NCBI GenBank assembly: GCA_030762935.1
Contig: CM060893.1
Location: 11,142,001 to 11,206,000, forward strand
Length of the DNA stretch: 64,000 nucleotides
Reading direction: 5' to 3'
Origin: Hymenopus coronatus
Lineage: Eukaryota > Arthropoda > Insecta > Mantodea > Hymenopodidae
Positions 11,483 to 22,827 of the stretch are shown one piece after another (positions within the stretch are counted from its first letter, which is position 1; each line of letters begins with the position of its first letter). Below the pieces are notes generated by a model, which did no database searches, was not told the origin of the DNA, and saw nothing but the letters and a program-made list of their open reading frames with translations. A program made the translations under genes and the position numbers.

Positions 11483-11514
11483 CTTGGGGATTTTACAAGA
11501 GAGAAGTTCTCTGC
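11483..11514 (-). CDS. 32-nt microexon of the minus-strand zinc-finger gene
   Basis: Bounded by the acceptor CTGTTACAG and the donor GTAAGACT on the minus strand. It enters in phase 0 from the exon ending at 16708, is read AENFSLVKSP, and leaves two bases (AG) that join the A at 9483 to give arginine. Its length of 32 nt (3n+2) is exactly what is needed to link the phase-0 donor upstream to the phase-2 acceptor downstream; without it the N-terminal exon would hit a stop eight codons into the finger exon. It matches the plus-strand exon at 867-898 in length, phase and C-terminal KSPR. Confidence 0.85.
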
Positions 11515-12511
11515 CTGTAACAGAATAATTCATCAATATAGTGTCAATTAATTCTCCTGCACCACCTTTTATCTTTTCAATGCAGCAGTTTGATTTACTT
11601 TAACTGATCTGTGGCATTAGGTAAATAATAAGATCATAAACATATCACTGTACATTTTGTTTTTTAACATTAATTTTATAGATTTCAGTAATAATGTAAA
11701 AATACAAGGTTTGTCTAGTGTATAGTCTCTTTCACTAAAACATAGTATCTAAACATAAAAGTAAGAATGTTTATGCTTTTGCTGAATATTTTGTTAATCC
11801 TACATAATATGAAGTCATCTGCGGTGTCAGAGCAGTAAAAGCAGGTGTTAATAATATATATGATATGAAGAGAGAAAATATAGTGTTTGTGCATGTGGTG
11901 TGTGTGCATGTACACATAACATTCAGCAAGGTTTTGTAATATTTTCAGCATTGGAAACTCCAAGTTCTTCGACATAGTAATATAAGAATAGTTCAGAAAA
12001 TTGTTATCATGATATATAGTACTGTTGGTATCAAGTAGAAAATCTATAGTTGTATCCTTTGGATGGGAAAACATTTCACTTCATATAGATGTGCTTTCAT
12101 TCACTTGGTTGTTAGAGTGTTTCAAAATAAACAAGCAACTTCTGGTTAAACACAACATATGCAATTGATTGTCCTATAATTATTGATAACTCATTAAAAT
12201 GCTTAAAACTAATATAAATTAAAAAAGAACCGAGTTCAGGTTTAAAATATTCTTAAACAACATTTTCTGCAATGAAGAAATAGGATGCAAAGCACAAATA
12301 TGGCTGTCTTTAATTTTCTATAGATGTTCAAGACATCCAGCTACTTATGTCTGAATCAAACATTACATATATTCATAATGTGTCAAAAGAGGTGCGAATC
12401 CAGATATGTTAACCTACTGATATTAATAAGGAATCATTAGCATTTGTTCATGACAAACCTTACATGAGAAATGGGCCATGTTTATATACTGCTGATCAGA
12501 AGTACACCACA

Positions 12512-13535
12512 CCAGATTGCTGGGACAGCTTTAGTTAAAACTTGATCATGTTCACCTCACAGCAGTGCTGGAACAACTTCACATGAAACTTGATCATGTT
12601 CACCTCACAGCAGTGCTGGAACAACTTCACATAAAACTTGATCATGTTCACCTCATAGCAGTGCTGGGACAACTTGATATAAAACTTGATCACATACACC
12701 TCAAAGGGCTGCTGGGACAACTTCAAATAAAACTTGATCTTGTACCCTCAAAGGAGTACTGGGAGAACTTCAGATAAAATTTGATCATGTATATCTTCAC
12801 AGGAGTACTGGGAAAATGTTAGATGAAATTTGATAATATACATCTCACAGGAATGCTGGGACAATTTGGATGAAACTTGATCATGTACATCTCACAGGAG
12901 TGCTGGGATAACTTCAGAGGAAACTTGACCATGAGCATCTCACAGGAGTGCTGGTATAACTTCAAATGAAACTTGACCATGAACATCTAATAGAAGTCCT
13001 TTGACAACTTCAGATGAAACTTCATCATGTATATCTCACAGGAATGCTGGGACAATTTCAGATGAAAGTTGACCACATACATCTCACAGGAATGCTGGGG
13101 CAATTTCAGATGAAAGTTGACCATGTATATCTTACAGGAGTGCTGTGTAACTTCAAGCGAAACTTGCTTGTGTACATCTCACAGAAGTGCTGCTTAATTT
13201 CAAATATAACTTGATTAACTACATCTCACAGGATTGCTGCTAACTTCAAATGAAACTTGGATCTTGTACATCTCACAGGAGTGCTGCTAACTTCAAATGA
13301 AACTTGATTTTGTACATCTCACAGGAGTGCTGCTAGCTTCAAATGAAGCTTGATCTTGTACATCTCACAGGATTGCTGCTAACTTCAAATGAAATTTGAT
13401 TTTGTACATCTCACAGGAGTGCTGCTAACTTCAAATGAAATCTGATTGTGTACACTTCATAGGAGTCTTGGTATAACTTCAGACGAAACTCTCACAGGAG
13501 TCATGAGACAACTTCACATCAAAGTTGTCCAATTA
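12512..13535. repeat. Minisatellite, about 22 units of 46-48 bp
   Basis: The unit contains AACTTGATCATGTACATCTC, then ACAGGAGTGCTGGGACAACTTCA-like sequence. The first 13 or so units are mostly 48 bp; the later ones are 46 bp because GGGACA is shortened to CTA. The last two units are degenerate. The 48-bp period keeps frames open on both strands, which explains several apparent short ORFs here. It lies in the first coding intron of the minus-strand zinc-finger gene. Confidence 0.95.
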
Positions 13536-13589
13536 GGTGTGTCAGTAAATCATATTTTACCAACCGCAACATGTGACCAAGGTTGAAAT

Positions 13590-13890
13590 TGCTCCCATCA
13601 GCAGGAAAGAAGAGCCTCGTGTGGTCCTGATATGTTATTTGTAGACCAACTTGGAAAAAGACAAAACCCTCCACAGAGTATTATGCAGCTGAAGAATTCC
13701 AAGAATACCTACACAAGAACTAATTTCCAGGGAGACAAGGCACCTGTATAAACCTAATTATAATCTTAAGGTTAAATGTTTGAAACTGCCCCTAATGCAC
13801 TATATTTACTAGATTTGGCTCCCAATGACTTTTATTCTACTTAAATATAAACAAGTTGCTTGTTGAACAACACTTATATAATATAATAGC
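13590..13890 (+). pseudogene. mariner transposase relic
   Basis: Broken plus-strand frames give KKSLVWS, GxEYYAA-like TEYYAA and LLDLAPNDFY. The last corresponds to the mariner PPYSPDLAPxDF block that carries the third catalytic Asp. The middle, including the HDNA block, is missing. The family assignment rests on these three ordered blocks only. Confidence 0.5.
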
Positions 13891-14959
13891 ATAAATTCTA
13901 AATGACAAATGTGTTATTAAGGAATTACAAGTTGATTGCTGAAAAATAAAACCTGTTAGTGATACAAATGCTTACTGAAAACAATCTTAATGTTTAATAT
14001 TTTCATGATGGAGTTTTTAGATTCCTTGACACTTCATACAATTATTTTAACTAGCTATAAGAAGTTATTGTTTTCATTTCCTTACAAACCTGGTTTTTTA
14101 ATGACTTTGCACCATAGACAATAAGAGAGATGGTTTAAAATTCTGAAAAATTAAGCTTTTGAAGGGATATCCTTCATAATATCATATCATATTCATATTT
14201 GCAAATTTCCCTCTTTCATTTTAGGTCATTTAAAGGAGTTTTTCTGGTATGCTTCTGACATAACTTAGTAAAATAAATACCTAGTAAAATGGTAAGAAAT
14301 AATCCTTGGTAGCTTGGCAACATTGATTTTACACTGGCAAAAATAATGTATACTATAATATGAAAACTTCTATAGTCAAACCTGCCAAAACAGCCAACAT
14401 TACTAAGCTTCCACCTCAATAAATGGGCATTTTTCAGTGAGACAGGCCTGAATTGTTATCCTCTGCCTCAAACCACCCCACACTATAATCAGCAGTCAAC
14501 AAAAATATCAGAAAGTGACCTGAGTTTAACCACCAAATGTAACCACAAAGATCACCAAAGCTTATCTTTGATTCTCTGAACTGGTTTTACAACTGAAAAT
14601 CATCCCTAATCTGTTCATTTCATTCACATGAACTTAACATGTGGTTGTCATTTTGCAGTGGTTCCTTTTGAATAACTTGCTACAATTCTTTTGTTGTTGG
14701 TTGGAGAAATAAGAAGTGTTTTCTTCTTTACTCAACTATACAGCTAAAGGCTATGTAGAATTTTATATATTTTCTTTAAAGAAATTGAGTAATATAACTT
14801 CTTTCATTTAAATTATCTGGTACAAATTCTATATAAATAATGAAATTGACCATGCCTGGTTTTTGTTTAATTTTAACTCTTTCCTCTTTAGCCTATTTAT
14901 CTCTTAACCTAACAAATTAATGAACATTAAGTAATACTGTGAGTCACTTGAGGAAATTA

Positions 14960-15130
14960 ATGCCATGCTAGCACATTGTCATGGTAGCTCAGCTCAGTGA
15001 TAAAGCAACTGGCTAGAGACCGGGAGATCTGTGGTTCAAATTCCAGCTATGGCATTGAATTTTTCAGTCTCACTGTACCCCACCAACACCTATCCTACAT
15101 ACGGCTTGTATGAAAAACAATAAAAATTAT
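14960..15130 (+). repeat. tRNA-derived SINE family B, copy 1
   Basis: tRNA-like head: A box GGTAGCTCAGCTCAGTGATA and B-box-like GTGGTTCAAATTCC, followed by CATTGAATTTTTCAGTCTCA. The extra TCAGC in the A box and a mispaired acceptor make a functional tRNA unlikely. A second copy lies 310 bp on. Confidence 0.65.
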
Positions 15131-15264
15131 CACTAGTTGACCATAATTGTTGGCTAAAATATGAAGCCCAGGACTTAAAATACTTATGACATTGCAAATC
15201 ACCTTTGGGGTATGTCATCTCAAAATAATTTAAGATCACCTTGTGGTTTACTGGGAAACATGCA

Positions 15265-15430
15265 AGTCAGTTAAGGTATTTAATGCCGGAATGGTAGCTC
15301 AGAGGTAGTGCAACCAAATAGAGACTGAGAGGTTCGTGATTTAAATCCAAGCTCTGGCACCGAAGTTTTCAGTCTGAATCTACTTTTCCAAAAAATACTT
15401 TGTTGATGACAAGTATGACAGATCACACTA
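15265..15430 (+). repeat. tRNA-derived SINE family B, copy 2
   Basis: Shares TTAATGCC...ATGGTAGCTCAG, the B-box-like GTGATTTAAATCC and GTTTTCAGTCT with copy 1. It has no tRNA-like closing stem. Confidence 0.6.
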
Positions 15431-16124
15431 ATTAACAAAACTCATAGAAAATAATGACTATTTAACATTTCTTAGATATTAACTGCTGCAACTTTCATAA
15501 AATCAGGGTCACTATTGGTCTTTAAATACAAGGAATAGCTTCCCTATTTTGGATTAAGAAGACTGATCTATGATTACTAGTTGAAGGTACAGCAGCTTTG
15601 CTTTGTAAACCAACTGCACTCATCTTCACTAATGCAATCACTCACATTCAGTCAGTGAATCATAATTTGCGGCAAATCAAGTGTTGCTTTAATGTTGGAA
15701 GAAAGGAATAACAAGATTCTTGAAAGCAGGAAAATGCTATAACCCGAATTAAGTCAGCACTTGGGTAAACATTTAAAAATATAAAGAATGCATTGTAAAG
15801 GAATGAAAAGTAAATGAAATTAAAAGAAATAGGGTGTTGAAGTAAGGAGAAATGACCCGTTTTGTTTAGTAATTGTTTAAGTGCTCGTGTGAAAGTAAGA
15901 AACTGTTCTGTCAGTAGTGAATAAATGATACATCATAAGGCCACAGACAGTAAAAGAAAGAAATAAATATGCAAGATTTTGCTACTATACATACAACATA
16001 CATAAATTAAATCATATATAAGTTGATTCTGCTTATGTACTGGACATAAATTAAATATGGTATTAATTACTCAGGGAGTTCCTTTGTATAGCTGTAAGTC
16101 CTGCTGTATGTAATCATGAGTTTT

Positions 16125-16205
16125 TTTGTTTCTTTTAATAGTGTTTAACACCCACTTTTACTACTTGTGGCACAGCAGGCGAGTAATGATGCGATGAACC
16201 AGCCT
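16125..16205 (-). repeat. SINE family D tail fragment
   Basis: The plus strand has AGTGTTTAACACCCACTTTTACTAC followed by TGTGGCACAGCAGG, matching the tail modules at 3335-3370 and 42432-42470. Confidence 0.5.
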
Positions 16206-16320
16206 CCTTCCCATTTTTAAAATTTTATGAACTTAATTTAGTGGTCATTTACTCAGTCATTTTTTCAGAATAAATGATAGCCACTTTTTATAAGCTTCTC
16301 TGTACTTATTTTCAAACACT

Positions 16321-16525
<205 letters not shown>

Positions 16526-16707
16526 CCTCCCTCCCTCTCATCCTCTTCCTCTTCCTCACCTTACAAAGCTGGGCAACATTGGGTGTTTGAGAATGTGATG
16601 AAGAACATTAAAATAATTGAGCAACTATTCTAAAGCAATTTATCCACTGAAATACAACTCAAATATTTTGTAAAAAAAAAGAGCAGCAAAATTTGTATAA
16701 ACCTTAC

Positions 16708-17207
16708 CTTAATCTCATCACAAAAAGATGAAGCTTCTGTTTCTAACCACCAAGTAGGTTCATTAATTTCTACTTTGTTATCTGTATCAGATTCATTATT
16801 GTATTTGTTAACCTTCCTTATAGAGTCCTTCTGAAGAAATTCTTTCTCGCTGTGCAAACCAAAGTCTGGAAACAATGTCTGTTCCTCCAGTTCTGTTTTA
16901 ATATTTATCTTGCAGTTAGTGCTGCATGCAACAGTTTCATGTTTGGTAGTAAACTCTTCGTCTTTCTGTAAACAAAAGTTTGGAAAAGTTGCCTGTGATT
17001 TAATTTCCAGTTTGATGGTCATGTCACAATCATTGTCAAGAAGCACATCACTGTTTGTCTTTACAATAACATCCTTGGTAGAGAACTCTGTCTCACACTG
17101 TGAGGCTACAACATCTGACAGAGGATCCTCTTCTTTGATTTCTACTTTGTTATCCATTTCAAAACTGTTGTGGATGTGACAGTGATCTTCAAAGTTTTAG
17201 GACAAAC
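16708..17207 (-). CDS. N-terminal exon of the minus-strand zinc-finger protein
   Basis: Coding from the ATG at 17157 to a donor (AAG|GTAAGG) after 16708: 150 residues, phase 0. The exon begins at 17207 after a strong acceptor (TTTCCTTTTCCATAG), so about 50 nt are 5' UTR and at least one untranslated exon lies further right. The segment is acidic and contains three psi-K-x-E motifs (IKEE 7-10, IKLE 48-51, IKTE 86-89), which fit the SUMO-acceptor consensus. There is an internal duplication: DNKVEIKEEDP resembles TDNKVEINEP, and IKLE...FPNF...KDEEF resembles IKTE...FPDF...SEKEF. The TWWLETEASSF block near residues 135-145 resembles N-termini I recall from insect zinc-finger proteins; this is recollection, not a search. 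No fingers are in this exon; it is likely a regulatory or protein-interaction region. Confidence 0.85.
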
Positions 17208-17779
17208 CTATGGAAAAGGAAAGATGAATATAACATAAAACATGCATTACATTAAGAATAAAATGACTGCAAAATATTTGTATTAAAGGAGTATTACAAT
17301 AATAATAGTTGAGGCTCACATATAGGAAATGGGACTGTGTTTATTCTTATGTATAAAAGTTTTTTCCTAACAGAGACTTCAGCTGGTTTCTCAAGGGCTT
17401 TTAAAAGTTTAGCTTTTTATTTCAGCTAAGATTTTTTGACCAAACTCTTCTGTAATTGCTGATTTATCAGTCTATATGTTTCTTGTTGTTTAACCTTATG
17501 TGTGTGTTATTGTTTAGCTTTCCTATGTTAATTTTCTCATATTATTTGATCCAATTTCATACGTCTTTATGTTGGTCAACATCTGTGTAATCTAGACGGC
17601 TGTGTGGGATTATTACCACAGTTTCATGATTTCTTTTTAATCATTGCGATTCCAGTTCATATACACACAGAGATACAAAAACTAACCTAACCCCTGGTTA
17701 AACTAACAATGCATTGATATTAACCCTTTAAAATCATGCATTTCAATTTATTATAAAACCCTCAATGAAATTTAAAGTA

Positions 17780-19140
17780 TCACAAATAAAGAAAAGCAAA
17801 TCATAAAAGTCAGTAATACAATTTTACCCAGAATATATGCTCTTCCCAAAATTCATAAACCTGGAAATAAAATGACACCTATTGTAAATTGCATCAATTC
17901 ACCTACTTAGAACCTAGCTAAATGGTTAAATAAAAATTCAGTAATTTTGAAAAATTTGAGAGTTCAAGTATTAAAAATTCTTTTAAGCTAGTAAAAAGGA
18001 ACAGCAATACTACATTGTCTGCTAATGATAAACCTGTTTCTTTTGATGTAACTGCTTTGTTTCCTAGCATTCCTAGAGAAAAACTTTTTACATTTTTAAA
18101 AAAATGGTTAATTTTTATAAAACTGAATAAAGATTCATTTTTTTCAGCTTTAATGACAAATTCTAACAACACACTTCTGATTTAGCAATGCCTTCTAATC
18201 TAATCAATGGGTAGTTTACTTTCAACTTTTGTAGCTCATCTTTTCATGAGCTATTTTGAAATACAGGTCACTAAAGCATTCTGTCTAATTTTTAAAACTT
18301 GGTATAGATAGGCAGATGATATACTTGCTATTGTTCCTCATAAACATGTAAATGATGCTTTAAAACTTTTAAATTTACAAGATAAGGATATAAAATTCAC
18401 ATTAGAAACGGAAAGTGATGGCCATCTCCCTTTTCTGGATTTAAAAATATAAGAAAGAGAGAATAAATTTAATTTTGGAATATACAGAAAACAAACCCAG
18501 ACTGATAATTATATAAAATATAATGGCTTTAACCATTTTTCACATAAATTTGCTGTTTTTAACAGTTTAATTTATAGGTTAATTAAATTATCCCTTAATA
18601 AAGATGAATTCTATATAGGAATACAAACACATTATCAACACTGCTTTAATTAATGGTTTTAATACTGAGGTTATCAATAAAACATTGAGAAGTTTAAATA
18701 TCAAAAGCTATTTAAGATATTTCTACCCTTATGAAAATAAAAGATAATTACATTTTTAAAAAATTTGTCACCCTTGGGCAAGTAAAATATTCAAAAATAT
18801 TTTTAAAGGAGCACGATATAATATTGGTTCCTCAAAATATATACAGTATAAAAAATTGGTTAGGCTTTTCTAAAAAGCATGAAATTCAAAAAATAAAAAA
18901 TCTGGCATTTATCAATTAAATTGTTTAAATTGTGACCTTGTTTATATTGATAACACTAAACGTCATTTGGAAACCAAAGTAAAAGAACAATTTGGGAATA
19001 TTAAATACAAACAGTTGTGGCAGAACTTTTTTGGAAATTTAATCATGAAATAAATCCAGATGTTAAATTATGAAAACACTTAAATAGACACATAGATTTA
19101 ATCATTTGGGTGAAAATATTTATCTTAAAGTATAAAAATC
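17780..19140 (+). pseudogene. Penelope-like retroelement relic (RT plus GIY-YIG)
   Basis: Ordered plus-strand blocks are typical of Penelope-like elements: LPKIHKPGN (about 17840), FDVTALFPSIPREKL (about 18046), ADDILAIVPHK at the catalytic box (about 18318), DGHLPFLDLKI (about 18420), FGIYRKQTQTDNYIKY (about 18475) and then a GIY-YIG-like endonuclease start, SGIYQLNCLNCDLVYIDNTK, at about 18900. The endonuclease downstream of the RT fixes the class. A stop sits immediately before ADD where YxDD is expected, and frameshifts separate most blocks, so the copy is inactive. No terminal repeats were identified. The 89-residue hydrophobic frame on the other strand (19408-19139) looks like chance in AT-rich DNA. 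Confidence 0.8.
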
Positions 19141-19839
19141 ATGCAATGAATTTTGATACACCTCCAAATGACAGCCTCACCAAATTTGTTTTGATTCCAG
19201 TAGTTAGCAATGTATTAATACACAATCCACCTAGTAGCAGTAACCATAACAAGTAAATAAACATCAAAAACCAGACCAAAACTGAGACCAAAATTAAATT
19301 AATCCTAAGGATGCAATAGATACATTGCAAAACTAGTCCAAGGATCCCAAAAGATAAGTGAAGATTTGTTACTATTATTATTACATTAAACAGAATTAAT
19401 GTTTGCATTCATTAAGGGTTAGTGCAAACAGTTTTTTCCAATTCAGAAGGATTTTGCCCATTGCTTGATCTATATTATAGGTTGGTGCATCAATATGAGA
19501 ATTGGCAATAAAATAGATTCCTGCATAATACCAATTTTCATCAATAAAGGCACAAAACCCTTTAACATTTCTCATAGCAGACAGCTACAATGACAATATA
19601 ATCTTGGCAACTCATTTCAAACATTGTTTATACGAACAATAGATACATTAACTTCATGTTCATGATGATGTAGAGCCTTAAGAAGGATTCTTATTGATTG
19701 TAGGGTTCAATTATACAACAAATTATTGACACTTCTGTTGTAAAAGTTGACATAGTGATATCCACCCTACAAAGTTTCCCTTTCTCTTTGCTTTACCAAA
19801 TTAATATATTGCAAATCGCTGAATAGGTGGGAAATAAAT

Positions 19840-19905
19840 ACTCCTTCTCCTTCTCCTTCTCCTTCTCCTCCTCCTCCTCCTTCTCCTTCTTCTTCTTCTT
19901 CTTAA
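19840..19905. repeat. CTT/CTC simple repeat
   Basis: CTCCTT hexamers grade into CTC and CTT triplets over about 65 bp. Confidence 0.95.
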
Positions 19906-20858
19906 TTCAGTTGCAAATTAGAGGATAATAGCATTACCCAAATGCTGCTTTTTACAACTTAATGCAAATAATATGCAAATTACTTTACTGTTGAAGCTGT
20001 AACATATCCAGCAAGGAAACACATTTTGAGCAGTTTAACAAGAGCAGCAAAAGGAAGATTACTTGAACTAAAGTGTAGCACTTGCAAAGATCAGAAAATT
20101 GCCAGTATTTTTGTAGAAAACCTTTAAAGATATCACCTTGTAAAAGGTGTGTTGTACCTAAGTGAAGTAGTGAAAACTCTTAACTAAAAAAAAAAATTTC
20201 TCAAGTTACATCACACTTAAGTATGCAAAAATACTTAAAATGATGCATTCTACCCAGCAGTTACAATTGTGATATGCATGGAACATTGAATTGAGATAAT
20301 TACTTTTATTTTTGCAATCAAAGAACGGACTAATGTTTACGTTATGTCTTCCTTAAATACAAAACACCATTTTGACGTAATGTAGATTTTATTGCTGCAG
20401 ATGGTGTTACAGTCAATAGCTGTAAGCAAAGGAGCAAGTTCTACATGTCATTTATATGGGTACCTGCACTATTTATTACCACTAACTCCTTAATTATTCA
20501 ACTTTTAATTGTGTTAGAATTGCACCTATATAATCTGATTCCTTCGTAGCTTTCATATCATTAGCAATCTTTAAAACTATTTTAACCTCTAAATATGATA
20601 CTTACTGGCTGGGTTCATTATACACCAGGTATTGCAAATTAATAAGTTATTTTGCCTTGACAAGATTAGCAATCCTAGAATGTGGCGACAACTCCCTAAA
20701 ATTCAGCAATGGAACCTTTCCTAAAATATTATCACTAAAGATCGACTCTACTGGCAGTCAGTGCAAATGACTTCAGGAACCTGATCAGAAACGAGTATAT
20801 GCTAAGTGGTAAGATTTGGTAAGCAGTGATATTGCCATATTTAAGAAAATTCCATTAG

Positions 20859-20868
20859 ATTTAAGCTT
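20859..20868. repeat. Target-site duplication, left copy (ATTTAAGCTT)
   Basis: Identical to 22591-22600; together they bracket the GC-rich non-LTR insertion. Confidence 0.85.
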
Positions 20869-20903
20869 GGTGTGGCAGGTGTAGTCGACCATCGCAGAAG
20901 AAC

Positions 20904-21199
20904 ATGGAGAAGAAGAAGCGACAACATGGGACCTCCACACCGACCGCCGAAGCCGGGTGGCAGCCGGCCAAACCGGCTGAGAGTACTGCCAACCAGCCGC
21001 CGCAGAATGCCGGCAGATGCAACCGCACCTGCCGGCGAGCGCTTCTGCCACCACCGCTGAAGCCCGGCAACTACGCCCGCTAGTGCCGGCCTCTACTCCT
21101 GCCACAACACCATCACCACAGCTACCAGCCATCACCGCTGTACCTTCAACCGCAGCACCGACGCCTACAGAGACTCGCCGCCACCGCCGCTACTCCTAG
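20904..21199 (+). pseudogene. N-terminal part of the gag-like ORF1, frameshifted
   Basis: An ATG at 20904 opens a frame beginning MEKKKRQHG that is rich in Pro, Ala and Thr. It stays open only to a TAG near 21083. The following similar low-complexity stretch (PASTPATTPSPQLPAITAVP) continues in another frame to 21199. The main ORF1 body at 21202 is in the third frame. Two small indels in a Pro/Ala/Thr-rich N-terminus would explain this, so the original ORF1 probably started near 20904. Confidence 0.5.
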
Positions 21200-21201
21200 A
21201 G

Positions 21202-22260
21202 ATGTACAGCGCGGTCATCCGAGGTGTACCTTGTGACCTGTCTACAAGGCTCATCACCGCCGCAGCACGCCAGCGATGGCCCTCAATAATGAGGGCCACC
21301 AGGATAATGTCCGCCAGGGGGACGTCCTCTCTGGTTCGGTTTGTGTTCGCCGTGGCCGGGGACCTCAATGCTGCCTTGCGCGAGGGCCTGCCCATGTTTG
21401 GGCGGCGCCTTAGCATCGAGGCAAGCCGAGAGACCAGACCTTCACCATGCCGCCGCTGCTGCGCGTTCGGCCATACAACTGACACCTGCGCCGAGCCCCC
21501 ACGGTGCCACTACTGTGGGGCACCAAAAATGACAGCCGAATGCGCAGAACACGATCTAAGACCCGACGCCATTACTACGCCACCTGTGGTGGCCTTGGCC
21601 ACCTCACAGGACAGGCGCAGTGCCCTTACTATCCTCGCAGCCTCCGCCGCCAGACCAATTGACGAAACAGTGAGGACCACAACCACACAGACCGAAATCA
21701 TCAGCAGCGTTCACCACCAGCCTGCTGCCACTACCACTCCACAGGCACCAACTCCAGCAGCGCCTTCCGCCAGCACCGTGACGGATGCCGTGCAGGACCT
21801 ACATTCAGAGGTCCTACACATCAGCGCCCGGCTGACTCTGTTGGAGGAAGCGCTGACAGCCATCACCAACACACACTCCACCACTGCAAGAAAACTAAGC
21901 GACTTCGAGGCCGGAATCCGGGACTTAAAAACCTCAACCGCCACCGAGAACACACTTCTGTACACCACCGCTGCAATCCTTAAGTCCCTGGAGGAAGGCC
22001 TCAGCCGACTGACATTACAACTATCTGACCGACCGACACTCCACACAGACACATCGACCACAGCTGAAACCACTCCACTGACACACACACCTCCGCCCTC
22101 TACACAGACAGAACACCGACCACTCACACCCAGGAGCGTCCGAAGAAAGCGCAACTTGGACTTCGACGCTTACATTGCAGCCAACATAGACCACTACAGA
22201 AACCATCCCCTGACATACCGACCATTCCCAACAAACAAACCAAGCCTAAGCCTTTATTAA
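21202..22260 (+). CDS. gag-like ORF1 protein of a non-LTR retrotransposon
   Basis: A 352-residue intact frame from an ATG at 21202. The N-terminal third (VIRGVPCDL, then LVRFVFAVAGDL) resembles the region before the knuckles in jockey/I-type gag proteins. A first CCHC knuckle follows (CRRCCAFGHTTDTC, C-x2-C-x4-H-x4-C). The second, CHYCGAPKMTAEC, has lost its His. The rest is Thr/Pro-rich with a possible coiled coil (HISARLTLLEEALTAI), ending in a basic patch (RRKRNLDF). Expected role: RNA-binding and chaperone partner of retrotransposition. The true start is probably further upstream, see 20904-21199. GC-rich codon use differs sharply from the zinc-finger genes. Confidence 0.8.
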   Translation: MYSAVIRGVPCDLSTRLITAAARQRWPSIMRATRIMSARGTSSLVRFVFAVAGDLNAALREGLPMFGRRLSIEASRETRPSPCRRCCAFGHTTDTCAEPPRCHYCGAPKMTAECAEHDLRPDAITTPPVVALATSQDRRSALTILAASAARPIDETVRTTTTQTEIISSVHHQPAATTTPQAPTPAAPSASTVTDAVQDLHSEVLHISARLTLLEEALTAITNTHSTTARKLSDFEAGIRDLKTSTATENTLLYTTAAILKSLEEGLSRLTLQLSDRPTLHTDTSTTAETTPLTHTPPPSTQTEHRPLTPRSVRRKRNLDFDAYIAANIDHYRNHPLTYRPFPTNKPSLSLY

Positions 22261-22590
22261 GGCTGGCATAGACCAATACAAAAATCAGAAAATAAAGACA
22301 CCCTGCAATCCTACCAAACCTTCCTTTACTCCCCGGGCATGGCAGATAGGGCCTCGGCCATGTCTGTCACCCGGAACCCTTCTCCACTTCTGCTGGGCTG
22401 CCGCTTAGTTCTGCCAGCAGCTAAACTCCCGCACTAACGAGGGTGCTCAGCAGAACCTCACCATCCCGTTCTATCCCTTCGAATCAGACACTTCCCTTCT
22501 CTAACCCGCACTTCACCCAATGGCAAGATAAGCCATTCTTTCTACCTTCCAACTCTGTCTCCCCTTTCCAAAAAAAACAAAAAAAAAAAA

Positions 22591-22600
22591 ATTTAAGCTT
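22591..22600. repeat. Target-site duplication, right copy (ATTTAAGCTT)
   Basis: Directly follows the A-rich tail; matches 20859-20868. Confidence 0.85.
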
Positions 22601-22827
22601 CCTTGGGTAACAGGTTACACATAACCGCAGACAAAATTATTTTTATTGGTAATGTTGGTGTAATGACTGGCTCGCACTTGTTGCTCCTTGTATTCTTCTA
22701 CACACTTCAAAGACTTCATTTAAAAAGCTGGTTTGTTCAGACATCATTGTAATCAGATACGCTATTGTCGACGTTACATATAACCCATGTTATCTTCCAT
22801 GTTTGTAATCTTTTTAAATCGTTTCAA

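Larger units (their letters stand above)
20869..22590 (+). mobile_element. GC-rich gag-only non-LTR retrotransposon (half-LINE)
   Basis: A 1,722-bp insertion with an abrupt rise in GC against its AT-rich surroundings. It begins GGTGTGGCAGG, ends in an A-rich tail (22570-22590) and is flanked by the perfect 10-bp duplication ATTTAAGCTT. It contains a gag-like ORF1 and then about 330 bp of 3' UTR with inverted repeats: TTCTGCTG at 22388-22395 pairs with CAGCAGAA at 22448-22455, and CATGGC at 22338-22343 pairs with GCCATG at 22357-22362. There is no endonuclease or reverse transcriptase sequence anywhere in it. The architecture matches half-LINEs that depend on a partner LINE for mobility. Confidence 0.8.

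Noticed and set aside
12535..13214. Short repeat proteins on both strands
   Set aside because: Artefact of the 48-bp minisatellite.
14979..15052. Functional tRNA gene
   Set aside because: A- and B-box-like sequences are present, but the acceptor stem does not pair and a related degenerate copy follows at 15289; a SINE head is the better explanation.
19139..19408. 89-residue hydrophobic membrane protein (minus)
   Set aside because: AT-rich, no splice or start context, and next to a decayed retroelement; likely chance.
21711..22154. 147-residue minus-strand ORF in GC-rich DNA
   Set aside because: Shadow of the gag-like ORF on the plus strand; high GC lowers stop frequency.
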